Source: Scedosporium boydii (lineage: Eukaryota; Ascomycota; Sordariomycetes; Microascales; Microascaceae). Taken from it: a DNA stretch of 61,787 bases. The stretch covers positions 1 to 61,787 of the forward strand of contig NJFT01000235.1 in assembly GCA_002221725.1 (NCBI GenBank). Direction: 5' to 3'. The translations under genes and the position numbers were made by a program. The first letter of the stretch is position 1; the number at the start of each line of letters is the position of its first letter. Under the pieces are notes generated by a model that was not told the DNA's origin, made no database searches, and was given only the letters and a program-made list of their open reading frames with translations. Shown in pieces: positions 43,147-53,198 of this stretch.

Positions 43147-44084
43147 ATGTCCAAGAACGCTCTGTATGCCATCGTTGCCGGTGTCGGCCCCGGAATCGGT
43201 CTGTCCACTCCCATCTTGGCCCTCGGTTGAAAGGTAATCATGCCACTAATAGTTCATTTCAGGCCGCGCAACCGCCGTCAAATTCGCAAAGACGTATCCG
43301 GTTGTGCTTTTGGCGCGTAACCCTGATAACTACACCCCCATTGTCAAGGAGATTCAAGAGTTCGGAGGCCGCGCTGTAGGCATCACCGCGGACGCTACTG
43401 ACCCCACATCTCTGTCAACTGCTTTCGACATTATCAAGAAAGAGTTGCCGAATGCCACTGCGGCTGCCGCGATTTACAATGTTAACGGCGGCTTCGCGAG
43501 GAAGCCGTTCCTAGAGCTGAGCATCGAGGAGCTTGACAGCTCCCTTAATGCCGCACCGTAAGTTTGCTTTTCTGTACCATGCTCAGTGCTCACAAAGATG
43601 GGTGCTGATGGACACTGGATCAGCCGGGGTCTCTTCTTCTTTGCCCAGAAAGTCCTCCCGTCTCTTCTCGAGTCTGTCAAGGTCTCACCTTATCCGCCTA
43701 CCCTTCTCATCACGGGCGCCACGGCCTCGCTTAAGGGATCATCAACTTTCGGCTCCTTCGCCGCAGGAAAGTTTGCCTTGAGAGCGCTGGGCCAGTCCCT
43801 GGCAAGGGAATTCGGACCGAAGGGCGTTCATGTCGCTCATATTGTCGTTGACGGGGTGATTGACATCCCGAGGACGAAGGAGTGGCAGGTCAACAATGGG
43901 GTCGAGGGAGGCAAGCTCGACCCTGACGCGGTAAGATGACCCTTCAAAACCATGGACTAATGTCTCGAGATGGGGCCGCTAACCTTTTGAGTAGATTGGC
44001 GAGAGCTACTGGAATTTGCATACACAGCACAAGTCGGCCTTTACTCAGGAGATCGATTTGAGGCCGTTTGTTGAGAAGTTTTAA
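43147..44084 (+). CDS. SDR-fold protein with Phe in place of catalytic Tyr
   Basis: Exons 43147-43198, 43263-43557, 43624-43930 and 43995-44084 (introns 64-66 bp), 247 residues. The first splice restores AGVGPGIGRATAVKFA, the TGxxxGxG-type cofactor loop. TADATD and YNVNGGF stand for the usual DxxD and NAG segments. At the active site the usual YxxxK reads SFAAGKFALRALGQSLARE: Lys is present and Tyr is Phe. Other SDR subfamilies with an FA--KFALR signature exist, so the change may be ancestral. It makes ordinary alcohol dehydrogenase activity doubtful. All four exons agree in phase, so the gene is intact. Substrate and role unknown. Confidence 0.85.
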
Positions 44085-44587
44085 GTTTTGAACTGTTGAC
44101 GCCGGGGTACTGCCGTCTCAGCGAAGGGGGTTCCACGAGAAGAGTATTAAATCAATAGGTCGGGTTGTTAAGATTGATTTGAATATACAAACCCGATTTG
44201 AATGTACGAACCCGAGTTGCATCCACCGATGCTTGATTCCAAGTCTGAATAACCTGTACTAAGCCCTGTTCACGGCGGAATGTCAGACCGGAAGGGGATA
44301 GTAGCAGCAAAGCTGATACGCGTATGTAACATACTAAAGATGTTATATTTTTCTTAATGAACGTCGCATGTATGTTGGGAGCCCGATTCCTATTGTGTCT
44401 TGGGACCTGTGTCCCAGTCTCTGGATAGGTCGAACTTGGTGCGGAAACCCGCTGGCCATAACCTCGCTGTTATTAGTTATTAATTCAACATTGCCCATTG
44501 ATCTTAATTATCATATTTTGTTGACCCCGAAGGCGCCCCGACATTTTCGCCAGAATACAAATACAAACGTTCGCATACGTGATCGAA
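44085..44587. other. Intergenic between convergent genes
   Basis: About 500 bp of AT-rich DNA between the 3' ends of the SDR-fold gene and the GH63 gene. Nothing is recognised. Confidence 0.5.
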
Positions 44588-47400
44588 TCAAGAGTTCCGC
44601 TCGTCTAGGTCTATAACCACCTGATATCCCGCCCTCCAACCCACTCTCCTCCTCTGCCACTGATTTACGGCATACGCCGCAAGATTCATAACTCGCCGCC
44701 TGAAGACAGTGAGGAGTAAGACTACCACAACCAATGCGGCAAGAGGGACAAAGGAAGAGAAGGAAGCAGAGGAGCCCACTCGGTCCCGTCCCTCGCCGAC
44801 ATGGCTCGTAAAATCAAGACCCATCAACATTATCACGCAGGCAGTCCACCCCGTGAAAGCCCGGCTGCCCTTCCCCTCGCCTGTCGTATCCTTGTACTGC
44901 TCCCAAACGAAGCCCGTCCGCTTCCAGCTCTCGTACACGGCGTCCACGACGGCTTCCCTTAAGTCTGCTGCGAGGGACAGCGCTCGTGCCTGGATCGATG
45001 TCGGATTAGCATCATCGTTATTGTCAACCTGCAGGCCCAAATCCCGCAGGCGCAACACGGCTAGTACGTTGAGGTTCATCCACACGGCTCCGCGCCAGTA
45101 ATTCTCGCCTTTTCCGTAGTGCTCGTCCGCGACGCTCAGGCTTCGCAGGCCGTGGGGCGACCAGAGCCTATCGGGATCGGATAGTAGATCGAGCAGAGGT
45201 GGAAGGTGAGGGTGCTTAGCGTCCATGAGGCCGAGCAAGAGGGGGAATAGAGATATATATCCGTGGTGGCAGACCCGCTCAAAGCCGTTGTCGCTGTTTA
45301 TGGTAGTGTCGCAGTACGCCTGCGCATCGTCATCCCAATGCAGTAGATCTAGGTTCTTCTTAACTGCGGCGACATGTTTTTTGTAGGTTGCTACGTCATC
45401 ATCCTCGCCAACATGTTCAGCAACCAGTTGTAGTGCACGAGCCGAGGCGCCGACCCATGCTAGGGCGTCAACGTGGAGCTCTCCCGGATGGGGAGGGTTT
45501 GCCCTGGGATAGTCGTCAAGCCCACTAGCCAGTGTGTGCATGGGAGACCTGCCGCGCCATCGATACCCCTCGCCGTCGATGGCCCCTTCAGGCCTTGGAT
45601 AAGCGCTACTAAAGTTTCCGGCCTGGGTGCGGCGGAACCACGCATAATGACGAGAGATTAAGGGGTAAAGTTCTCTCAACAGGTTCGAGCCGGCGTCCGG
45701 GGACAGGATGAATTTCGATGAGTGGCCACTATAGGCCGAGTTCCCGGTAATTTTGGAGATTAAGATGGGGAAAAGCAATAGGAGCGTCGGAGGGTTGGCG
45801 TAATGAGGATACTGGACCTGGAATTCCTCCGGCACCCTGCTGCGAGCTTCAGGGCCCAGGATCTGCTCGCGGCCGATCCAACCATCCTCATCCATGAGGT
45901 TGAGCCAGCTCTGAAGCACGGAGACAGCAAGATCGAGATCCCATTCCACGACTGGTAAAAGATGAAACCCCTCATCCCAGAGGAATCCGCGGGGAAAGAA
46001 GGGCCGCGAGGGGGTGTGGCTTAGCAAAGAGGTAGGAGGCGTCGTTGTGACGGTGGCCCGAGCACGGGCCGCAGCCGCCTTTTCCCAGAACTTGGGGTCA
46101 ACCTCTTCATATTCGGGAGCTCGGGTGTAGTCGACTTTGCCATCGCCGTGAAAGAAGCCTAACCCGCCCAGCAGGTTAGAAATCAAGGCCTGCGAGAATT
46201 CGCCATATTCTTTGCCCTCGAAAGGAGCAGCACTTGGGAATACTCTCTCCACGGCGGCTGGGAAGCCAGAAAAGAAGCCATCGCGTCCAGTCACTATATC
46301 ATCGGCTACATCAAAAAGATGCCGTGTTAGCGCATGATGTGGAACTCGACGAGATACGGCTAGGTCTTTCTTACGCGTCAATGGGGTGGCTTCCGAGGAG
46401 TGATAGGCAAAGGTGACGGTAAAAGGCCCTTGAAAGGTGGATTGGACAAAGTGCATATTGCCAACACCAGGCTCATTGCCCACTGCAATGCCACCCCCGT
46501 CGCCTGCCTTCGCCTGATCAGTGAATACGGCTGTTTTTTTTTTGTGTTAGCACTGAGATTTATCTTTTCCCATATCGTGGGAGGCCGTGAAGCCTTTGGG
46601 GGTATATTCTCTTACACTTGGCCTGCCAAATCTTCCCTTCGGGCACCTGGACACTTTTGACCGAAATGTCATGCATGACCTTGTTCTTCGCATCCCCGAC
46701 GACGGACAATTGGAACGTCCCAAGGCCCGGAGCTTCTCCATGGCATGTCACCTCGATATTATCTCCGTTTCTTTTGGACATCTGGTCCCTATGCTCGCAG
46801 GTGAGTGACCTATCGGTTCCATTATTACTGGCGGCTTTCTCCATGGCGACGTGCAGGACAATTGTCGTCTTCACATCTCTCGGAGCACCCGATCGCGGAG
46901 TGCCCATGACGCGGACTCCCCAAGCATCTCCACCTTCCGATTTGAAAAAGTCTGTAGTTAAATCGACATGGAGCTCTTGGTCATGTATTGTCTGGGAACC
47001 CCCAATGCGGGCGTCATAGGTGGTCCAGCCATAGCCCTGCATCCCATCATTTTGCTCGCAGGTATCTCGGAGAGCTACGAACGCACTTTGTTAGACGAGA
47101 ATCTACTACCAAGGGGGGCAACTAATCTTGGAGAGAAGAAAAACAAATGCATGTACTCTTTAACATGTCACCACGAGTCTCGCCACTCGCCCACATCAGT
47201 CCCATCAGGAATGTTTCAGGCACTAGCGGGCGGACGCCAAAGTAGAGATTTGGTCGGTACGGTCCCCATGTCTGCCAGGGCGCTAACTCGGGGCGCTCTT
47301 CGAAGGCCCTTTGATGAGCAGCGATTGATGATGCCTCGACAATGAAGAGGATGCAGAAAAGGAGGGACAATAAAGACAGGGCCTTGTTCAGAGTCGGCAT
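44588..47400 (-). CDS. Mannosyl-oligosaccharide glucosidase (GH63, glucosidase I)
   Basis: Exons 47400-47157, 47074-46616 and 46530-44588 (introns 82 and 85 bp) give 881 residues. An N-terminal hydrophobic segment (LSLLSLLFCILFIVEASS) is a signal peptide or anchor. APWQTWGPYRPNLYFGVRPL and LMGLMWASGETR are hallmarks of GH63 processing alpha-glucosidase I, which removes the outer glucose from N-glycans in the ER. The catalytic (alpha/alpha)6 domain shows FFPRGFLWDEGFHLLPVVEWD, GWIGREQILGPEA, LHVDALAWVG and ENYWRGAVWMNLN, where the acidic catalytic residues lie. An extra C-terminal membrane segment (LAALVVVVLLLTVF) with a basic tail follows the last FTGWTACVIMLMGL, which is not usual for the yeast enzyme. 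It is divergent from the F-box gene. Confidence 0.9.
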
Positions 47401-47967
47401 GGCGACGAACGAGCAGCAACCTTCAAAGAAAAGTTCATGAGGACGTAGTGACCAAAGAACGTGGCCGTGATATCAACCGATGCCTTGGGAGTTGGTGATG
47501 AATTGGGGATTGGATTTCGAGAATGCGACATTGTGGAACAGCGCCCTCACCAATTCGATTTAATGGCTTAGTCATATTCAGGGGATGCCTAATGCAGATC
47601 TCCTGGCTTCCATAGTCCCGTTCAGCAATATCGATCTACAATGGATATCGTATCACTTCTTCTTCCTCTTAAATAAAGCAGTTGAGGCATTACTTTATCA
47701 CCTATCCCTACAAACAGATCGAAGAAATCACGGGAACGATTCGCCTTTACAGGTGCCTCAGGCTTGGAAATAGAAGTGTCCTGTGCAACTCTTGGCATTG
47801 GGCTCATTTACTTGTGGCACCATATTTCCCTTTCGGGATGATGAGCGTCAAGACTCAAGAGTAGGCAACAGCCCCTTTCCAACTCTCGAGAATCCAAAGG
47901 AGACGCTCGCGAGACCCGCTGTTAAGATTCTAGGTCATCTCCAGCTGGGCCCTCAGCCGTAGATACC
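47401..47967. other. Divergent intergenic region
   Basis: 567 bp between the start codons of the GH63 gene and the F-box/ankyrin gene. No gene is recognised. Confidence 0.5.
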
Positions 47968-48948
47968 ATGGCGCAATTTGACAGTTTACCGGACGATGTC
48001 GTCCTCGACGTGCTTGAATATTTGGAGGACACGGACATCTATTCTCTCATGCTCACAAATACTCGCTTCCACCGCCTTCTCCATCCTCATCTCTACAGCC
48101 TCCATATCAAACGCCAACACGTGCAGGCCTTCGTATGGGCCGTTAAGCATGACGACACTGCTACGATGCGAAAGCTCTTCGACGCCGGCGGGGATGTTCT
48201 TGTGCGCGAAATCGGCTGGCTTGCGACCCCGCTCATCGTCTTGACCGCAGCCTGCGGATCGGTCGCCGTCATGAAGCTGATTTTGGAAACGGACGGCGCT
48301 GACCCCAACCTGGCGTCCGAGGGCAATTATTCTACGGCTGTTACTTCGGCCGTCGAGAGGGACAAGCCCGAGATCCTCAAGCTGCTCCTCGCCCAACCCG
48401 GACTCGACCCTGACAGATGCGGCGTACATAGAGCGCAGGCGCTATCCAGGGCGGCTGTGCTCCGCCGAGAAGAATGTTTTAGACTCCTGATGCAAGACCA
48501 CCGGGTGAATCCGATGAAGAAGGGCAAGGCCGAGGCTACCCCGTTGATGTGGGCCGTGAGAGCCTCCGAGGATAACGAGATCATTCTTAAGCTGCTTCTT
48601 GACGATCCACGGGTTAAAATCGGCGCTTTAGACGATGATGGAAAGTGCGCGCTGCACTGGGCAGCGAAGGGCGGCAACGTCAAAAACGTCCAGATGCTCC
48701 TCGATGCTGGGGCCGGCGTTCACGTGAATCTTCAAGATGACGACTCAGTCACACCTTTGGGCTACGCAGGGAAAGATGTGGCCAAATTACTCCGCGCCGC
48801 TGTAGAAGCCGACCCCAGTCTGGCGGACCGCGATGGCTCGTCCTCGGGCCTCATGCCCGGTCATATAAGTAGGGAGAGGACTGAGTTGAGAGCGAGGCGA
48901 CGAGCGGAGCGTTTGAGGAATGCTGCGCGTGCGGACTCTAACGCATAG
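47968..48948 (+). CDS. F-box/ankyrin-repeat protein
   Basis: Single exon, 326 residues. Residues ~5-45 form an F-box (DSLPDDVVLDVLEYLEDTDI, then LTNTRFHRLLHPHLY), the Skp1-binding module of SCF ubiquitin ligases. Residues ~50-280 are ankyrin repeats, including TPLIVLTAACGSVAVMKLIL, ATPLMWAVRASEDNEIILKL and CALHWAAKGGNVKNVQMLLD, expected to bind the substrate. A Ser/Gly linker and a very Arg-rich C terminus (RTELRARRRAERLRNAAR) could be a nuclear signal. It probably directs an unknown protein to ubiquitination. Confidence 0.9.
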   Translation: MAQFDSLPDDVVLDVLEYLEDTDIYSLMLTNTRFHRLLHPHLYSLHIKRQHVQAFVWAVKHDDTATMRKLFDAGGDVLVREIGWLATPLIVLTAACGSVAVMKLILETDGADPNLASEGNYSTAVTSAVERDKPEILKLLLAQPGLDPDRCGVHRAQALSRAAVLRREECFRLLMQDHRVNPMKKGKAEATPLMWAVRASEDNEIILKLLLDDPRVKIGALDDDGKCALHWAAKGGNVKNVQMLLDAGAGVHVNLQDDDSVTPLGYAGKDVAKLLRAAVEADPSLADRDGSSSGLMPGHISRERTELRARRRAERLRNAARADSNA

Positions 48949-49694
48949 GAGAATTCCTCGTCTGATAGAAGGAAGAGGAAGGAAGAAACAAAAGGAATCG
49001 GGCGAGATTGTATCTCTTGTTGACAATGAATCTAAATATTTCGGGGATGTTTACCTTTAATGACCCATGTTTTCACCGTTGTTCATAAAAGAAAGGCCTG
49101 CCGAAGCCACGGGGCAGTCCAGATTAAAGTCTGGAGATCACTTGCAACACACCAAAAACAAGGCCAGGGTTCTCTGGCGAGCTAACCTGGGGGCGGAAAG
49201 TGCAAGGAATAGGAACCAGCTGGGCTGTGTAATCGCCCAAGTGGTTCGTTCAATAGCCAGGTCGAACCTCTTCGGAAGGCTACCGAAAGCTCCGAAAGAG
49301 CTCGAAAGGACGTCGAAACTGTCGATCAACGGGACAAGTCGAGGTATCATAAGAACGCGTTATAGAAAGACAATAAAATAGGATAATAGATAAAAGTAAA
49401 CTGTCGTGCGAGGGTATAGTACGCACAAGACACAATGGACAACGGCCAAAAGACTGATAGTCGATGGGCGAGAATATAAAGAAGAGAGCGGCGATGCTGT
49501 TCTTATCTTGGGGGAAGCACCCGTGCTTAGAACAGTCATACCCCCTTTCTCATCATATAAAGGTGCAAGCAATAAAATGAGTCTTCTTGGATAGCCAGGT
49601 CGAGCCACATAATCACAATGACACCATGTATCTTAGTCCGCCCCCAGCCGTGGACCTAGGGCTCACACAGGTAACTGTGCATTAGTCCTTTCCC
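48949..49694. other. Intergenic, convergent
   Basis: About 750 bp between the convergent ends of the F-box gene and the PhiA-like gene. Nothing is recognised. Confidence 0.5.
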
Positions 49695-50316
49695 CTATTG
49701 CGTGTAAACACAGCTATTGGGCGCATCGGTTTCAACAGCCCGGACCGAGATCCCAAGACAGTCCTCGTTCCATCCGGGGTTGCTCACTCCAGCGCTAACC
49801 CAGACACTCCAAGCCCCATCGATGCTCTTCGGGCACGCAATAAACCCGGCGCCGTTAAAGTTCAGGTCGTTGGCGTCGTCCAGCTGGAAGTTAACTCGTT
49901 CGCCGTTTCGAGGCCCTGGCTGGGAACCAGTGGTGTAGCCGAGCTTGCCTTGGCCTAGCATTCCGTCCTTGTATTAGCTTTCTACAGTGTCTTTCTTCCT
50001 TATTTTTTAACACCCATGACTTGCCCATTCCAGAACGGTCCGCGAAAAGTTGCTGGCGCGCATCGTCGTCGTCGCCGTAGAGGAAAAGGCTACCGTCCTC
50101 GAGGTAGAAAATGGCCGTGCCATCCGACTCGGTATCACAAGTCGCGTTTTGTTCGGGGAGGTGAAGGAAGATGCTGCTTAGGGCGGCGTTGAACGAGGCG
50201 AAGTGGACCTCGCTCGCGGATCGGAGGGCCATGAGGTTGAAGGGAGATCCGTCGGGGATGCTCCCGGCCGCGGCAAGGCCGGCAAGAGCAGGAAGAACAA
50301 ATCGGAGATGATGCAT
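49695..50316 (-). CDS. phiA: PhiA-like secreted cell-wall protein
   Basis: Exons 50316-50025 and 49954-49695 give 183 residues. A signal peptide (MHHLRFVLPALAGLAAAG) is followed by the PhiA family pattern: FNLMALRSASEVHFASFNA, FYLEDGSLFLY, DRSGMGQGKLGYTTGSQPG and IDGAWSVWVSAGVSNPG. PhiA is a cell-wall protein needed for phialide and conidium development in Aspergillus, and homologues occur across Pezizomycotina. The 70-bp intron is of GC-AG type (donor G|GCAAGT). Only this splice yields the conserved GMGQGKLGY. The gene symbol is given by family resemblance. Confidence 0.85.
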
Positions 50317-52469
50317 TCCGATTCGAGTGTTGATGGAAGGATACTAGGAATTGGAGATTTGACATTCGTTGACAGGATTAGTATGACGGGGACTCGAAGT
50401 GGAGGGGCGGGAAGCAGTCTTCATATTGATGAAGCATCGTCAGCGTGTTCAGTTATTCTAAGCCCCTCAAACGGTGACACGATCGATTAATTTTTCTGTA
50501 ACTCGCCAATAATAGTTTAGGAATAGAGCCGATGAGTCTCCGGCCAAACTCACAGCAACAGCAGCGTCAAGTCCAGTCAAGCGAGTCCATGGATAAAAGG
50601 CGATATCGTATAATTGCAAACCATCCAGGTCTAAGACCCACATTCTCATGCGGGAAAGACAAATACGAGCGGGGGGTGGCTGGCGTTGGCCAGTGCAATC
50701 AGAGCAAAAGGTCCCGGATATATTGCCTCTTCTTGTCTAGGTGGCTGTGGCACCTGCCAATACGAGGAAGACGCATCATCATCCACCAAGCTGCTTGATA
50801 CTGCACTGCACCGAAAGAATACAGGATCGGCAGCAAGCGTACCAAAGGAATACTAGCTGAGTGCCATTTCAAAGCCCCATAAGGCTGAAGACGCTGTGGA
50901 GAATATCCTAGCGAAACAAAGAGACAAAATGTCTGCGCAATGTTCTGCCTAGTTGCCTCTTCTTTTGCAGTCTTCGCTGACTAACATTCAATTACGCACC
51001 ATCACCATGCTTCGGCTTAGTGACGACCTCGACAATACAATCTCATATCCCCAGAACCCCACTCCAGAGCTCCATCTCCCTTCTTGGACCGAGAAGGTTT
51101 CTTCAATACCACGCCCCCAAGATAACCTCTTCTGAATTGTTAGACCCCAGGTCCCACACACTCGATGGAGAAACGAACAGCCCCCCGCTCAGCCCAGTAC
51201 GGCCAGGCTTGCCAGGAGCACGAGACGTAGATATAGATCTTTCGTCCGCCTTAGGTGTGTCCAATGGCTCTATTCCATACGTGTAGATTAGGCTCCGTGT
51301 CTTACACTTCCCCCTCGGGGTTACGACACAGCATCTGGCTCGGAGGCTGTGAAGCCAGGTGACTGAGGTCGTAGTTGGGAAAATCTGGCGTTCAATCGAG
51401 CTACGTGAGGTAGGGGGCCATAAACAAATCGGCATGCTGTGCAACCAGGCCACGTCCCGGATCGTATTGTGGACATGGATGTGGTACATGGGTCCCAAGG
51501 AAGAAGGGTCGTAGTACCTCGACAATTTCGCTGCACTTGGGTCCATAATAACAGAAACCTTCCCTCTGACATAGGCCGAGGTGTGTCACTAGTCCATAAC
51601 TCGCGACGTGTGTGATATGGGCCACGCGATTACAGCCCATGCTGGTGTTTCGATTGTGCTGCGATACAGCAACACGGGGGTAAAATGTCTTCGGGTGAAG
51701 AGCATATATCCTTGGAGGGATGTTCAGACGTGCTCGGGAGTTCCTACCCTCAACTTCCATTTATTTTGCCCCCCTTTCGATATCTGACAGGGAGAAATAG
51801 GCTTCTGGAGGACATTTTTTTGGACCCGTCGCTGGAGCCTAAGATTGCCACATAGTCGGCCGACCAGCGGAGGAAACTACATGCCATCAACCGGCTTAAC
51901 GAGCCGCACGTTTGTGCTATTAGAGACGGGAGTCCTGAGACGTGGTCGGCAACGAAAGCAGCTCCGTGATGTCAAAGCGAAGGACTCCACGAACTTGCTT
52001 GGGCTCAGACTAACAACCTGATAACTGCTATTAGTTGGCAGCGGACTTCACGGAAGGTAAAGTGGAGTATCAATATATACGCCTTGTTGAGCGAACTCAT
52101 CGACGCCAAGATATCTACCAAGGTAGCTCTTTTAAAATTCAAAGCCCGCCATAAAATTGTCCTGGGTGGGTTGTTAAGATAGCGCATTTGAGTCAACCTG
52201 CACACCCAGCGTTAATATTCATTCGTCCCTGGCCCGGCTAGAAACCCCGACGGATCCAACCTGCCATATTGTCGTAGGCATGAATTGATGCTGCGTCTGC
52301 CTGTCATGCTCGAACCCGGCGGGACAGAATTTCCCTGAAGGCGGCGCCATATAACACACGATCAGACAGAGACGCCCCCAAATACCTAATCGTATTAATA
52401 AATGTTCCCTAATCGTGATAGTTCAATAATACTCCATTGGAGTATAAGGAAATTTAGGATTTACTAGGT
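50317..52469. other. Gene-poor stretch
   Basis: About 2.2 kb. Short minus-strand frames around 51103-51760 have no recognisable family and no convincing splice context. No gene is called. Confidence 0.5.
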
Positions 52470-52760
52470 CCCTTATTTTTTTATAGACAAGAGAAATCTC
52501 GCAGTCTCGTTACTGAGGAGACTGGGCTTAGGGGACATCCCAAGACGCGGCAACCCGGTAAGCAGAAGGGCGATGGCATCGCTTGACGGCCCTGCGAACT
52601 CGTCGAGGTTGCGGCTTTGGGCCGCATTGGTGACATAGACGATATAGACGACTGATGGATGTTCGCGCAAGATCCGCCCTGCCACCGTTGCAAACTATTT
52701 GAGCGTTGTCTCGTCTGTAGCATTCAGCCAGAACACGGCCGAATAGTCGTCTCAGTGCCG
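52470..52760 (-). pseudogene. Relic of an NB-ARC/STAND-type NTPase
   Basis: One minus-strand frame reads DDYSAVFWLNATDETTLK, then TAG (52697-52695), FATVAG. A shifted frame continues GRILREHPS. This resembles the segment just after the P-loop of fungal NB-ARC proteins (VFWL-A------L---F--IAGRIL--HPS). Both a stop and a frameshift interrupt it, and no P-loop is visible upstream on the minus strand. It is only a fragment of about 50 residues. It ends close to the divergent NACHT-WD40 gene. Confidence 0.4.
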
Positions 52761-53198
52761 CTTCGCCTATGTCACCACCAGCGACGCATCTCTCAGACCC
52801 CGTAATTCGAGCCAATCAAACCTATGCATGCACGAGTAGATTCAGCTCGAGAGCGAACACTCGTTCATCGACTCATCATCTCCCCCTGTCCACTAGGGAG
52901 CTGTACATCCGATCTTGGCACCAACTACGAAGTAGCCTGGACTACGCCAAAAGCGCATCCAATCACCTCATGCGTTGGTTGCCATTGTACATTTTGGGGA
53001 GGCAGTGCAACGCCTCCATAGCAGCCCAAGTTTAGTTCCGAGATTCCCCCTCGTTCGTCGCCAGCCCTATTCTCGCATCGCTTCTTCTGTATTGCGGGGT
53101 ATCTTCCATCGGCTTTGCCTAATTGCGACCTGTAATTCCTGTCCAGCGGCGACTGTTTTTCTTATTCCTCGTTTTCCTTTTGCTACTCGCCCGAGAAA
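52761..53198. other. Upstream region of the NACHT-WD40 gene
   Basis: 438 bp, pyrimidine-rich just before the start codon at 53199 (a common feature of fungal promoters). No gene is recognised. Confidence 0.4.
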
